DNA of 64,000 nt from Treponema sp. Its GTDB lineage: Bacteria > Spirochaetota > Spirochaetia > Treponematales > Treponemataceae. A model generated the notes under the pieces. It searched no databases. It was not told the origin of the DNA and worked only from the letters and a program-made list of their open reading frames with translations. Made by a program: the position numbers and the translations under genes. The DNA lies in NCBI GenBank assembly GCA_022640795.1, contig JALCCK010000006.1:1-64000 (forward strand), given 5' to 3'. Position 1 is the first letter of the stretch. Every line of letters starts with the position of its first letter. This document shows, piece after piece, positions 8,731-17,531 of the stretch.

Positions 8731-9696
8731 ATGGTAGAGTATAAACATGTTTTTGGACCGGTTCCGTCACGACGGCTTGGTCGGTCTCTCGGGGTAAGCC
8801 CTATCCCAGAAAAAACGTGTAATTATTCTTGTATCTATTGTCAGTTGGGTAGAACAAATAAAATGACAAATACTCGCCAGCTTTTTTATCCGGTAGAAGA
8901 AATTATTTCTGAAGTTGCACAGGTACTTGCCGCCTCTGTTTCTTTTGATGTTATAAGCATCGTCGGCGAAGGAGAACCGACTCTTTATCTTGGTCTGGGA
9001 GATTTGATTGACGGAATCAAAAGTTTGACAGATAAACCGGTCGTTGTTATAACGAATGCCGCATTGTTTTATGATGAAAACGTCCGGAATGATTGTATAA
9101 AGGCGGATATCGTTTTGCCGTCGATGGATGGATTTGATGTAGCTTCATGGAAGAAAATTGACCGGCCGTACGGCAAACTTGATTTTGACGACGTCTTTGA
9201 AGGGCTTGTTCAATTTTCAAAAGAGTATAGCGGTCAGCTCTGGCTTGAAATAATGCTAGTCGATACAGAGAACACATCGGATGATGCATTACAAAAACTG
9301 TCTTTTCTAGCTGGAAAGGTTCGGCATGACCGCCTGTATATAAATACACCGATCCGGCCACCGGCTGAAGACTACGTAGTTCCCGTGTCTAAGGAGACTG
9401 CGGCGAGAGCCGCCGAGATTCTCGACGGAACAGCGATTGACTTCCTCTCTGAGGGCAAGTTTTCCAGCGATATACAGGATGATTATGAAGCACTCAAAAG
9501 TATTATATCCAGACATCCGATGAACAGGTTTGAAATAGAGAGTTTTCTTTCATCACGTGGTTCCGCTGGTGCCCGGTTATATGATGGGGAGCAGCATACG
9601 CCCGCTACAGTAGAAAAAATTTTCAGACGGCTAAATAACGATAAACATGTTACGGCAACAGATTTCGCTGGTATTGTAACCTATCGTGCGAACTAA
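8731..9696 (+). CDS. Radical SAM protein of the COG0731 type
   Basis: 321 residues. The radical SAM [4Fe-4S] motif is CNYSCIYC (Cys-x3-Cys-x2-Cys) at about residues 30-37, preceded by the subfamily signature GPVPSRRLGRSLGVSPIP. A SAM-binding GEGEPTL motif follows at about residues 87-93. The C-terminal 80 residues (SRHPMNRFEIESFL...) look like a winged-helix domain. Members of this subgroup are related to the wyosine enzyme TYW1, but most bacterial members have no assigned substrate. AGGAGG precedes the ATG. No partner gene that would reveal the substrate is adjacent; a PdxY-like kinase follows after 73 bases. Confidence 0.9.
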   Translation: MVEYKHVFGPVPSRRLGRSLGVSPIPEKTCNYSCIYCQLGRTNKMTNTRQLFYPVEEIISEVAQVLAASVSFDVISIVGEGEPTLYLGLGDLIDGIKSLTDKPVVVITNAALFYDENVRNDCIKADIVLPSMDGFDVASWKKIDRPYGKLDFDDVFEGLVQFSKEYSGQLWLEIMLVDTENTSDDALQKLSFLAGKVRHDRLYINTPIRPPAEDYVVPVSKETAARAAEILDGTAIDFLSEGKFSSDIQDDYEALKSIISRHPMNRFEIESFLSSRGSAGARLYDGEQHTPATVEKIFRRLNNDKHVTATDFAGIVTYRAN

Positions 9697-9769
9697 ATGA
9701 ATGATTATAAGCCTGTTGTAGGTACTGGTGAAGGCACATAAAGAATTATCAAAATAACGAGGTTTACGA

Positions 9770-10636
9770 ATGAAGCCAAATGTAAAAAGAATAGCTGCTC
9801 TACATGATTTATCAGGATTTGGAAGGGCGTCTTTGACAGTTATTATTCCAACGCTTTCTGCGATGGGGTATCAAGTCTGTCCGGCACCAACAGCTGTTCT
9901 TTCTACCCATTCCGGCGGTTTTAGCGATTATTCGTTTACCGATTTAACTGATTCTCTTCCATCATTTTTTGCTCATTGGAAGAAACTGAAACTTGATTTT
10001 GATTGTATATATTCCGGTTTCCTCGGTTCTCCGAAACAGGCTCTGATTGTTTCCGATATGATTGATACCTTTAGAACGTCGAAAACTCTTGTTGTCGTTG
10101 ATCCTGTTATGGGAGATTACGGGAAACTTTACAATTCCATTACGCCGCAGATGATACCGAGTATGCAAAAGTTATTGAAAAAAGCTGATATAATCGTACC
10201 GAATTATACGGAATCCGCTCTGCTTTTAGACGAAGATCCGGACATTATGATAACGATGCCGCAACTCAAAGAACGGCTGAAATTTCTTTCTAATCTGGGG
10301 CCTGCGACAGTTGTTATTACCGGTGTCGAAAACGAGAAGAATCAAATTTTTACTGCCGCCTATCAACGCGATTGTGATGTATGCTGGAAAGTATCATACA
10401 AACATCTTCCCGCCAACTATCCTGGTACAGGCGATGTTTTTGCAAGTGTCATGATCGGATGTCTTTTAGAAGGAGAAAGTCTCCCCGTTTCAATAGACAG
10501 GGGAGCTCATTTTATTTCTCAGTGTATCAATGCAAGCAGGGGGTACGACTATCCTGTTCGCGACGGTATTCTACTGGAGCGCGAACTGTATTTACTGCGT
10601 GAGCCCTGGCCTATTTCAGGCTACGAAGAATTTTAG
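9770..10636 (+). CDS. pdxY: Pyridoxal/pyridoxamine kinase (PdxY/PdxK-like)
   Basis: 288-residue ribokinase-fold kinase expected to phosphorylate vitamin B6 vitamers in the salvage route to pyridoxal phosphate. Recognisable are the N-terminal IAALHDLSGFGRASLTVIIP, the PTAVLSTHSGGF substrate loop, VVDPVMGD, IVPNYTE and the ATP/anion-hole sequence YPGTGDVFASVM, with catalytic Asp in GTGD. Family members of this type are found in anaerobic Firmicutes and spirochaetes that import B6. Its 3' end overlaps the convergent NifX-like gene by four bases, so the two transcription units collide here. Confidence 0.88.
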   Translation: MKPNVKRIAALHDLSGFGRASLTVIIPTLSAMGYQVCPAPTAVLSTHSGGFSDYSFTDLTDSLPSFFAHWKKLKLDFDCIYSGFLGSPKQALIVSDMIDTFRTSKTLVVVDPVMGDYGKLYNSITPQMIPSMQKLLKKADIIVPNYTESALLLDEDPDIMITMPQLKERLKFLSNLGPATVVITGVENEKNQIFTAAYQRDCDVCWKVSYKHLPANYPGTGDVFASVMIGCLLEGESLPVSIDRGAHFISQCINASRGYDYPVRDGILLERELYLLREPWPISGYEEF

Positions 10637-10992
10637 TGGTCGCAGTTTTCGTCGTGAAATGCATGATCATGACAGATAGAACCACTGGATTTGAGATTTC
10701 CAGCCAGATAAGATTCTACTGCAGCTTTTGCATCGCCTGAAGCTCCCATAACTACCTCGATTTTCCGTTCATTGAAGATATCGACGGCACCGCCGCCCAT
10801 ACCTCCTGCGATAATAACGGTTGCGCCTTTATCGCCGAGAAAATTGGGAAGAAAACCCGGTTTATGACCCGGATTTACAACTGTCTCTTCGTCAGTAATT
10901 TTATTGTCGTCCACATCAAAAAAGGTGAAAGAAGGACAATGTCCAAAGTGTTGTGCGACTTTCTTTCCGTCTGTAGGTACTACGATTTTCAT
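10633..10992 (-). CDS. NifX/MTH1175-like (ORP-family) metal-cluster protein with Cys/His tail
   Basis: 119-residue protein of the dinitrogenase iron-molybdenum cofactor (NifX/NafY/MTH1175) superfamily, which includes the Mo-Cu orange protein of Desulfovibrio. The start MKIVVPTDGKKVAQHFGHCPSF and the AGGMGGGAVDIF loop are typical. The last 15 residues are unusually rich in ligand residues: CHDHAFHDENCDH. This suggests metal binding at the tail. Last gene of the four-gene operon, 50 bases after the second ATPase, with a short hairpin in between. GGAG precedes the ATG. A nitrogenase role is not implied because no nif structural genes are present. Confidence 0.9.
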   Translation of the reverse strand: MKIVVPTDGKKVAQHFGHCPSFTFFDVDDNKITDEETVVNPGHKPGFLPNFLGDKGATVIIAGGMGGGAVDIFNERKIEVVMGASGDAKAAVESYLAGNLKSSGSICHDHAFHDENCDH

Positions 10993-11007
10993 ACTGTGTT
11001 CTCCTGT

Positions 11008-11024
11008 CTATCCCGTGGGGATAG
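11008..11024 (-). other. Intercistronic hairpin in the ORP-like operon
   Basis: CTATCCC and GGGATAG form a perfect 7-bp stem around a 3-base loop between the second ATPase gene and the last NifX-like gene. It lacks a U-run, so transcript stabilisation or differential expression is more likely than full termination. Confidence 0.5.
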
Positions 11025-11042
11025 TAAATTTGAATTCTGGTG

Positions 11043-11957
11043 CTATGATGCAGCCATTAATTTTGTTACTTTTTTATAAACAGATAGTAATGCCTTCCGG
11101 GCTCTGCTTTCTGTTCCCGCTATGCTTCCCATATTATCTACTGCTTCTATGACGTGTTGGTCATATGGAATAGTTCCTGCGAACGGAATTCCATTTTTTC
11201 TGCAGTATTTTTTTATAGTCTTTGTGTTTTCTTTGCAGGTATCAGCTTTGTTGACGCAAACCGCCGTTTTTACACCGAAATACTGTATTGTTTTAAGGAC
11301 TCTTTTCATGTCACTGATTCCAGAAAGAGAGGGCTCTGTTACGACGAGTACAAAGTCCATTCCTCCAACTGAAGAGATAACCGGGCATCCGATACCGGGC
11401 GACCCGTCGATAATTTCTATTTCTTTGTTTTCCAGCGAATCCCAATGTTCTTCGACAGCAGTATGGAGCGTCTGTTTAACAAGTGATACGAGCTTTCCCG
11501 AAGTTCCTCTGCCCATTTTTAATTCGGCAGTTGCAAAATATTTTTTGTTTTTATAAAGCTTGACAATCCCTGCTTTGTCATCCTGCATTGAAATAGCAGT
11601 TGCGGGGCAGATAAGCGCACAGACTTTGCATCCCTCACAACTCATTTCATTGACAACGGCTCGTTTCTTTTTACCGGATTGTACAAGCGATACCGCATCA
11701 AATTTGCAATGTTCAACGCACTTTCCGCAACCGGTACATTTAGCGGCATCAATAACAGCTTTTTTTGATCCGATGAAATCATTTGTTATACAATGATTTT
11801 CGTCCGTTGCATCAGCAAATCCGGTGACAAGATGAAGATTTGGTGCATCAACATCGCAGTCGGCAAAAATATCTGCTTTTGCAAAATCTATAAAAGCCGC
11901 AGCTGTCGTTGTTTTTCCCGTGCCGCCTTTTCCGCTTAGAATAAGGAGTTTTTTCAT
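11043..11957 (-). CDS. MinD/Mrp-type ATPase with 2[4Fe-4S] ferredoxin insert (second of pair)
   Basis: 304-residue P-loop ATPase. The deviant Walker A motif SGKGGTGKTTT is at the N-terminus (about residues 8-18). A bacterial ferredoxin insert carries two clusters' worth of cysteines: CTGCGKCVEHC (about 72-82) and CEGCKVCALIC (about 107-117). The switch region DGSPGIGCPV and the VTEPSLSGISDMKRV segment complete the MinD fold. Proteins of this type accompany ORP/NifX-like proteins and are thought to load or transfer metal clusters using ATP; in Desulfovibrio the ORP complex has been linked to cell division. ATG overlaps the stop of the upstream paralogue by four bases (ATGA), so the pair is translationally coupled. 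Confidence 0.93.
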   Translation of the reverse strand: MKKLLILSGKGGTGKTTTAAAFIDFAKADIFADCDVDAPNLHLVTGFADATDENHCITNDFIGSKKAVIDAAKCTGCGKCVEHCKFDAVSLVQSGKKKRAVVNEMSCEGCKVCALICPATAISMQDDKAGIVKLYKNKKYFATAELKMGRGTSGKLVSLVKQTLHTAVEEHWDSLENKEIEIIDGSPGIGCPVISSVGGMDFVLVVTEPSLSGISDMKRVLKTIQYFGVKTAVCVNKADTCKENTKTIKKYCRKNGIPFAGTIPYDQHVIEAVDNMGSIAGTESRARKALLSVYKKVTKLMAAS

Positions 11958-12898
11958 TGAAGAACCTCCTGCAGACTGCCTAGTATATTTTTGAAAATCA
12001 TTTTGTATTCGGGTTTTGTTTCCGACAGAATATTTCCAGCTCCGTTTGCCCGGGCTATTTCCCTGCTGAACGGTATGCGTGCCAGAACAGGCAGTTTCTT
12101 TTTTTTGCAGAAATCTTCTATTAAAGTATTACTATCCGCCTTATTGATGATTACGCCGCATTTCTTTCCCATCAGCGTGACGAGCCGATATACCATGTTC
12201 ATGTTGTGCAGTCCGAACGGTGTCGGTTCTGTAACCAGAATACAAAATTCTGCATTTCTGATACTTTCCATGACAGCGCACGAACTTCCCGGCGGACAAT
12301 CTATAATGAGGTTTCCGGTAATCGGGTTTTCTTTTTTTTCCCGGGAGGTACTGTCGGGGACATCTGTTTCGATATCCGGTTTTTCGGTCTGTGCGAGAAT
12401 TTCTGTTCCTTTGTCAAGAACTGCTTTTATGACTGGTACACCGGACGCTTCTCCGATATTAAGCATTCCACCGACTGCAATTGTTTTGCCTGTACCGGTT
12501 GAAGAAGTTTTATCTGCGGTCTGGTGTACCCCCCATGAAACGGACCCTGTCGAAAGTTTTTTTAACGATACGGCTTTCTCCGGGCAGACAAGTTCACATC
12601 CTCCGCAATCATGACAGACTTCCTGAAACAGCATCGGTTTTTTACCGATGAAGGCCAACGCATTAAATGCACAAAATTCAACACACTTTCTGCAGGCCGT
12701 ACATTTTTCTTCATTAAAGACCGGAAAAGTTTTAAAGACAGCTTCTGTTTCAGAATGTTCCGGTTTGAAAAATATATGTCCATCCGGTTCTTCAACATCA
12801 CAGTCGAGATATACTGCATTTTTTGAATTTACGGCAAGATTGACTGAAACAAATGTTTTTCCGGTACCGCCTTTACCGCTTAAGACAGCAATCGTCAT
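11954..12898 (-). CDS. MinD/Mrp-type ATPase with 2[4Fe-4S] ferredoxin insert (first of pair)
   Basis: 314-residue paralogue of the following gene. Walker A variant SGKGGTGKTFVSVN at about residues 7-20, then the ferredoxin insert with CTACRKCVEFC (about 61-71) and CHDCGGCELVC (about 91-101), and the DCPPGSSCAV switch motif. A loop of about 50 polar residues between the ferredoxin insert and the switch motif (ending DVPDSTSREKKENP) is longer than in its partner. The two probably act as a heterodimer with the NifX-like proteins. Its ATG shares one base with the stop of the upstream NifX-like gene (TGATG). Confidence 0.93.
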   Translation of the reverse strand: MTIAVLSGKGGTGKTFVSVNLAVNSKNAVYLDCDVEEPDGHIFFKPEHSETEAVFKTFPVFNEEKCTACRKCVEFCAFNALAFIGKKPMLFQEVCHDCGGCELVCPEKAVSLKKLSTGSVSWGVHQTADKTSSTGTGKTIAVGGMLNIGEASGVPVIKAVLDKGTEILAQTEKPDIETDVPDSTSREKKENPITGNLIIDCPPGSSCAVMESIRNAEFCILVTEPTPFGLHNMNMVYRLVTLMGKKCGVIINKADSNTLIEDFCKKKKLPVLARIPFSREIARANGAGNILSETKPEYKMIFKNILGSLQEVLQ

Positions 12899-13260
12899 CA
12901 GTGTTGTCCATGGAATCCGGGATGAATAGTTGTAAGTAAGGAAAGTTTTCCTGCTTCAAAGGCTTTGATGCAATCTTTTGCAGAATTTTGTACCGTTTTG
13001 TAGATTTTTACGGCTGCCTGATTCAGCACTTTTGCCGCATTTTCCCCACAGCGGGGAGTAAGCACAACAGCCACATTTTTGTCGACAAGTAACTGGGATG
13101 CTTTTATTCCTGCTCCTCCGGGGTCCTGTGCAGCAGAGTTTTCTAGAAATATACTGTTTTTTTTGTCAGTATCGTACAGCATATAAAAAGGACATCGTCC
13201 GTAGGACATGCAGACCGTTGTATTTTCGTTACGTTCGTCCGCTGGAATTGCTATAATCAT
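12898..13260 (-). CDS. NifX/MTH1175-like (ORP-family) metal-cluster protein, operon head
   Basis: 120-residue member of the same family as the last gene of the operon. Features: MIIAIPADERNENTTVCMSYGRCPFYMLYD at the start, with Cys residues at about 17 and 23, and the ASQLLVDKNVAVVLTPRCGENAAKVL core. The short tail IHPGFHGQH holds three histidines. It heads the operon NifX-like, ATPase, ATPase, NifX-like. The ATG follows GGGGG at the right distance. Upstream are two palindromic operators overlapping the promoter, so expression of the whole unit is probably under one repressor or redox regulator. Confidence 0.88.
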   Translation of the reverse strand: MIIAIPADERNENTTVCMSYGRCPFYMLYDTDKKNSIFLENSAAQDPGGAGIKASQLLVDKNVAVVLTPRCGENAAKVLNQAAVKIYKTVQNSAKDCIKAFEAGKLSLLTTIHPGFHGQH

Positions 13261-13271
13261 AAAGACCCCCT

Positions 13272-13331
13272 GGTTATCTTGTTATTGGCATATGTCAATA
13301 ACAAGATAACCTATTAAGTGACATATGTCAA
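13272..13331 (-). promoter_or_regulatory. Promoter and twin palindromic operators of the ORP-like operon
   Basis: Minus strand: TTGACA (13331-13326), 17 bases, TATCTT (13308-13303). Over the -10 box and start site lies a 40-bp palindrome (13272-13311) with 16-bp perfect arms (GGTTATCTTGTTATTG and its complement) and centre GCATATGT, in which a single base pair breaks symmetry. A second palindrome TGACATATGTCA (13319-13330) covers the -35 box. The two centres are 33 bp apart, three helical turns, and share the 16-base CATATGTCAATAACAA. Both cores are one-mismatch versions of TTGAC-N4-GTCAA, a Crp/Fnr-family type site. Confidence 0.85.
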
Positions 13332-13401
13332 TAACAAAAAGAAAAAAAAGCAGTACGGCTGCTGATTGTTTTTTATCCTGAAAGAGTATAAACTTATACA
13401 G

Positions 13402-14271
13402 ATGTTAAAAATAAGCGGGCGACAGAGGGGAATTACGTGCATTCTTGCTGCGGCATTCTGTTTTTCCCTGATGGGAATGTTTGTTCACCTGGCTGGTGAT
13501 ATTCCTTTTATTGAAAAGACTTTTTTTAGAAATATTGTTGCGTTTTCGGTTTCATTTGTCATTCTTGTAAAAAGCGGAGAAAAAGTTTCGTTGCCGAAAG
13601 GCTCCCTTAAATTTTTATTTTTTCGTGCGATTGCAGGAACTGTCGGTATCTTTGGAAATTTCTACGCAGTAGATCATCTCTTTCTTTCTGATGCGGCGAT
13701 GCTCAATAAGATGGCTCCTTTTTTTGCGATTCTGTTCAGCTTTTTTCTCCTGAAAGAAAAAATACGACCGTTTCAGATTATTGCACTTGTTGGTGCTTTC
13801 GCCGGGGCAATGCTCGTTGCAAAACCTGCTTTTGATTTTTCAAAATCGCTTCCTGCTGCCGCTGGTTTTCTCGGTGGAATGGGAGCGGGTTTTGCTTATT
13901 CCTGTGTCAGAAAGCTCGGGAATATGAAAATGAATGGTAAATTCATAATTGTGTTTTTTTCTGCATTCTCCTGTCTTGCAGCTGTTCCGTATATGTTTTA
14001 TAATTTTGTTCCGATGACAGAGATGCAGCTGGTTGCGCTTCTGTTGTCCGGTGCAGCTGCAGCGGGAGGACAATTTAGTGTTACGGCTGCATATTTTGCT
14101 GCACCAGCAAAAGAAATTTCAATTTATGATTATTCGCAAATTCTTTTTTCGGCTTTACTTGGGTTTGTTGTATTCGGACAAGTACCTGATATTCTAAGTA
14201 TTGCAGGATGTTTACTGATTATAGCTATGGCTTTATTCATGTTTATCCGTGGAAAAAATGAACACAACTGA
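13402..14271 (+). CDS. EamA/DMT-superfamily permease
   Basis: 289-residue inner-membrane permease of the drug/metabolite transporter superfamily, about ten membrane segments in two EamA repeats (about 10-140 and 150-285). Signatures: GITCILAAAFCFSLMGMFVHLAG at the start of the first repeat and the ISIYDYSQILFSALLGFVVFGQ block in the second. The transported substrate is unknown. The ATG is chosen over an upstream TTG that has no ribosome-binding site; neither has a clear one, and TATAAA lies nine bases before this ATG, so a leaderless transcript is possible. It is followed directly by a sugar-kinase gene 11 bases later, which may point to a shared substrate. Confidence 0.82.
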   Translation: MLKISGRQRGITCILAAAFCFSLMGMFVHLAGDIPFIEKTFFRNIVAFSVSFVILVKSGEKVSLPKGSLKFLFFRAIAGTVGIFGNFYAVDHLFLSDAAMLNKMAPFFAILFSFFLLKEKIRPFQIIALVGAFAGAMLVAKPAFDFSKSLPAAAGFLGGMGAGFAYSCVRKLGNMKMNGKFIIVFFSAFSCLAAVPYMFYNFVPMTEMQLVALLLSGAAAAGGQFSVTAAYFAAPAKEISIYDYSQILFSALLGFVVFGQVPDILSIAGCLLIIAMALFMFIRGKNEHN

Positions 14272-14282
14272 TGGAGGTTACG

Positions 14283-15188
14283 ATGTCTGATAATTTTAGG
14301 GCGGCAGCGTTTGGCGAGATATTATGGGATATTCTTCCCGAAAAAAAATGTCTCGGTGGAGCACCGCTTAACTGTGCCGGAAATTTGAATCGTTTGGGTG
14401 TACAGGCTTCCATTGTTTCTGCACTTGGAAAAGACGATCTTGGAAACGAAGCTTTTTCAATCATAAAAAATGAACATATTGCAACGGATTATTTACAACT
14501 GCTTGATGCAGCAGAGACCGGCTATTCCAGGGTCGTTCTTAAAGACGGCATTCCTTCCTATGAATTTAATTTTCCGTGTGCATGGGATTTAATCGAACTT
14601 CCGGATGCAGTCGTTCAGAAATTCTGTGCCGAACACTGGAACCTGTTTATCTTCGGCTCTCTTGCCCAGCGTTCCGAGACAAGCCGTAACACACTGCGAA
14701 AGCTGCTTTCTGGAATAAGGGCGGATACTGTTTTTTTTGATGTGAATATCCGCAAAGAATTTTATAACGCGGATATTATACGGGATTCGCTTGGTTATAC
14801 TGATATTCTTAAAATGAATGATGAGGAAGTTCCTGTACTTGCCCGTATATTTGACAGAACCGGTTCGTCAGACAGCGAATTTATAAACTGGCTCATAAAA
14901 AAATATGAAATGAAAGGAATAATCGTGACCCGGGGAAAAGAAGGTCCTGCAGCATATTTTAATGGCTCTGTTTTTGAACAGCAGCCTTCCCCTGTTCCGG
15001 TAATCGATACTGTTGGTGCCGGCGACAGTTTTTCAGCAGGTTTCCTTTCTGCGTTTGTCCGCGGAAAATCTGTTCAGACTGCACTGAATGTTGGTACGAC
15101 GTTGGCCGATTATGTCGTCTCCCATAATGGCGCGTTACCGGAATATGACGAAAATCTGAAAGCCCTGCTTGCAGGGCTGCTTGGCTGA
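14283..15188 (+). CDS. PfkB-family carbohydrate kinase (fructokinase-like)
   Basis: 301-residue ribokinase/PfkB sugar kinase. The N-terminal FGEILWDILPEKKCLGGAPLNCAGNLNRLG is typical of fructokinases, and the C-terminal anion-hole and catalytic base motif DTVGAGDSFSAGF is intact, with catalytic Asp in GAGD. It would phosphorylate a hexose such as fructose in the cytoplasm. An ATG four codons earlier overlaps the GGAGG site and is rejected. It lies 11 bases after the EamA permease gene and is probably co-transcribed with it. The last codons carry a perfect 8-bp inverted repeat. Confidence 0.9.
   Translation: MSDNFRAAAFGEILWDILPEKKCLGGAPLNCAGNLNRLGVQASIVSALGKDDLGNEAFSIIKNEHIATDYLQLLDAAETGYSRVVLKDGIPSYEFNFPCAWDLIELPDAVVQKFCAEHWNLFIFGSLAQRSETSRNTLRKLLSGIRADTVFFDVNIRKEFYNADIIRDSLGYTDILKMNDEEVPVLARIFDRTGSSDSEFINWLIKKYEMKGIIVTRGKEGPAAYFNGSVFEQQPSPVPVIDTVGAGDSFSAGFLSAFVRGKSVQTALNVGTTLADYVVSHNGALPEYDENLKALLAGLLG
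15161..15178. other. Inverted repeat at the pfkB 3' end
   Basis: AGCCCTGC and GCAGGGCT are separated by two bases, within the last ten codons of the kinase gene. Convergent genes meet just beyond, so it may stop or pause transcription, but there is no U-run. Confidence 0.4.
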
Positions 15189-15234
15189 CGCGTTTGTGTC
15201 CGTATGCAGCTATGATGGAACAGGCAGATTTTAG

Positions 15235-17349
15235 TTAGTTATCATCTATGATAAATGTGTTGACATGGCGATTTAATTCTTCCACGCTTTTCGTGTTTTT
15301 GCTGCTTAATTCGTTTATCTTATGATTTGCCTGTGCAAATGAAGTTGCTCCTGCACTGATTTCTCCGATTCCGCCTGCTACCTGTGCAGTGAGTATTTCA
15401 AGATTTTTATTTTCCTGCATCACGGATGTCCCGAATTCCTGCATTGCATGTGCTTTCGTTTTGAGATTCTCTGAAACATCTTTCAAATTACCGACAGCCT
15501 TCAATATTTCTTTGCTTCCGTTCGACTGTTCCGTCATTGCATCTTTTATTGCTGTTTCTTTTAATGAAACATCTTTCATGCCGGTATCTATCTGTTCGAA
15601 TTTTTCAAGCATCGAGGTTGCGGAATTGTTGACCTCTCCCATTGAAGTTTTTATTTTAAGTAAAGATGCTGATATATTTTTTGATTCTGCTCCTGATGTT
15701 TCTGCGAGTTTTCGTATTTCGTCGGCGACAACGGCAAATCCTTTTCCGAATTCGCCTGCATGTGCTGCTTCAATGGCGGCATTCATGGCGAGCAGATTTG
15801 TCTGTTCGGCAATATTTTCTATTATAGAACTGACATCAAGCAATGTTTCCGATTCTTCTGCAACTTTTCTGATAGTATCTGAAACGATTACTAATTCATC
15901 TCTGCTTTCATTTGATGAGCGGGAAAGCTGATCCATACTTCCTGCATTCAGTTCAAGCGTTTTTGTGACTGATGAAATATTCGAAATCATTTGTTCCACA
16001 GCTGAAGATGATTCTTCGATACTGGCCGCCTGCATGATCACATCTTCCTTCAGTTCTTCTATGTTTTTCCCGAGAGTGTCAACCGAAGTTATTGTCTTGG
16101 TAATAATCTGTGTCTGTGCCGTATTTTGTTGCTGTATGTTTTTTACCGTGGTGTCAATCTGATTAAACGATGCGGCGGAATTTTCAATATGAATTTTTAG
16201 TTCTTCAGAACCACTGTTGATAGAATGTGATCCTTTTTTGATTATCCGTATAAGATTTGAGATTTTATCGAGCGTCAAGTTGAAATAGCGGGCTATACTT
16301 GCAAATTCATTCGTTCCGTCCGCTTTTAACCGTTTTGTAAGATCCCCGTTTCCCTGTGAAATATCTTTCAATACGAGGACTAGTTCTTTGAGTGATTTTG
16401 TAAGTCTGTTTATTGTCAGATAGGTGAAAAGCAGAACAACCAAGACACAACACACGGCAGTCAGCAGAATAATAGTGTTAATCCTGTTCAGATTGCTGAA
16501 GATTTCTTTTTCCGGAATAATCGAGATGAAGTTGCTTCGGGTAAGTGTATCATTTACTGCAGATACAAGATACTTTTTCCCGGAGAATTTAAGCGTAGCA
16601 ACATGATTTTTGTTTTGTGCCGTAAAGGACCCTATTTCCATTCCATAACAGGAATCGATTTTTTTGAGCACGTTGGTTTTGTCAGAGGGATCGGCATAAA
16701 TAATCCCGTTGTTTCCCACCAGAATCGAATACCCCGCGGCATTTTTAAGTTTTGATCCGTTGAACAGATTTATAATTGTCTGTATTGAAATATCTGCCGC
16801 GACAACGCCGAGAAGAAATCCATCCTTCACAATGCCCTGTGTGACTTTTACCATCGGTGTTCCGGTATCCGTATAATATGGGGCTGTCGGCTGTGCTTTA
16901 TTTAATGAATGGGTCCCCTGTTTATACCAGTCCGTGTCCTTCGGATTATAATTTTCAGGGACGTCATTTTTTCCGGTACTGAGGTAGTCACCGTATTTTG
17001 TTCCCATTTGTACAACCGTATAAACAGGATTGGAATCCTTCATTGCCTGCAAGGCTGTCAGAATATCGTTTCCCGGTAAATTTCCCGCAACTACTGTTTC
17101 ATCAAGCCCCTGCAGGGTATCGCTTGCTATACAGGCATGAACATCGTCGATGATTTTACTATAAAATTCATGTATGGTATTTTGATAAAGCTGCAGCTGC
17201 TGGCTTGTCATATTTTTCTGCTCAATCATGAGCAGCTTTCGCATATTTTGGGAAAAAAGATAACTTATAACAGATGAAGGGATGATTACGGCGAAGAAAC
17301 TGATGATAAGCATTTTTGTCCGTAGTGATGTTTTTAAATTTATTGCCAT
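15235..17349 (-). CDS. Methyl-accepting chemotaxis protein with Cache sensor
   Basis: 704-residue transmembrane receptor. TM1 at about 13-31, a periplasmic region of about 260 residues with dCache pattern ([39 protein letters not shown]), TM2 at about 291-313, HAMP ([22 protein letters not shown]), then a long coiled coil and the signalling tip [21 protein letters not shown]. dCache receptors usually bind small amino acids, amines or organic acids. No CheR-tethering pentapeptide is seen at the C-terminus, which ends VNTFIIDDN. It stands alone between a sugar kinase and tRNA-Pro and has its own promoter and a CAGGAG ribosome-binding site. Confidence 0.93.
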   Translation of the reverse strand: MAINLKTSLRTKMLIISFFAVIIPSSVISYLFSQNMRKLLMIEQKNMTSQQLQLYQNTIHEFYSKIIDDVHACIASDTLQGLDETVVAGNLPGNDILTALQAMKDSNPVYTVVQMGTKYGDYLSTGKNDVPENYNPKDTDWYKQGTHSLNKAQPTAPYYTDTGTPMVKVTQGIVKDGFLLGVVAADISIQTIINLFNGSKLKNAAGYSILVGNNGIIYADPSDKTNVLKKIDSCYGMEIGSFTAQNKNHVATLKFSGKKYLVSAVNDTLTRSNFISIIPEKEIFSNLNRINTIILLTAVCCVLVVLLFTYLTINRLTKSLKELVLVLKDISQGNGDLTKRLKADGTNEFASIARYFNLTLDKISNLIRIIKKGSHSINSGSEELKIHIENSAASFNQIDTTVKNIQQQNTAQTQIITKTITSVDTLGKNIEELKEDVIMQAASIEESSSAVEQMISNISSVTKTLELNAGSMDQLSRSSNESRDELVIVSDTIRKVAEESETLLDVSSIIENIAEQTNLLAMNAAIEAAHAGEFGKGFAVVADEIRKLAETSGAESKNISASLLKIKTSMGEVNNSATSMLEKFEQIDTGMKDVSLKETAIKDAMTEQSNGSKEILKAVGNLKDVSENLKTKAHAMQEFGTSVMQENKNLEILTAQVAGGIGEISAGATSFAQANHKINELSSKNTKSVEELNRHVNTFIIDDN

Positions 17350-17388
17350 GAGGCGGCTCCTGCTGTATAAAATCTTTTACAAAAAAAA

Positions 17389-17417
17389 ATTATATCTGCA
17401 GAATAAAAAAAAGACAA
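17389..17417 (-). promoter_or_regulatory. Promoter of the Cache-domain MCP gene
   Basis: Minus strand TTGTCT (17417-17412), 17-base spacer with a seven-T run, TATAAT (17394-17389). It is sigma70-like; no sigma28-type flagellar promoter is seen. Confidence 0.65.
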
Positions 17418-17499
17418 TTGAATTTTAGAAAAATATTGAATTATTTTACATGTATTGCGTATATTTATGCATATTGATAAAAGAAGAAACATAAATCAT

Positions 17500-17529
17500 A
17501 AAAAAGGCTATTCCAAATGGAATAGCCTT
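17500..17529 (-). terminator. Rho-independent terminator after tRNA-Pro
   Basis: On the minus strand GGCTATTCC and GGAATAGCC form a perfect stem around ATTT, followed by a run of six T, three bases after the tRNA end. Confidence 0.85.
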
Positions 17530-17531
17530 CA

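Noticed and set aside
10633-13260. Nitrogenase cofactor assembly cluster
   Set aside because: Although NifX-like domains are present, no nifHDK, nifB or nifEN is seen, and the paired ferredoxin ATPases match ORP-type systems instead.
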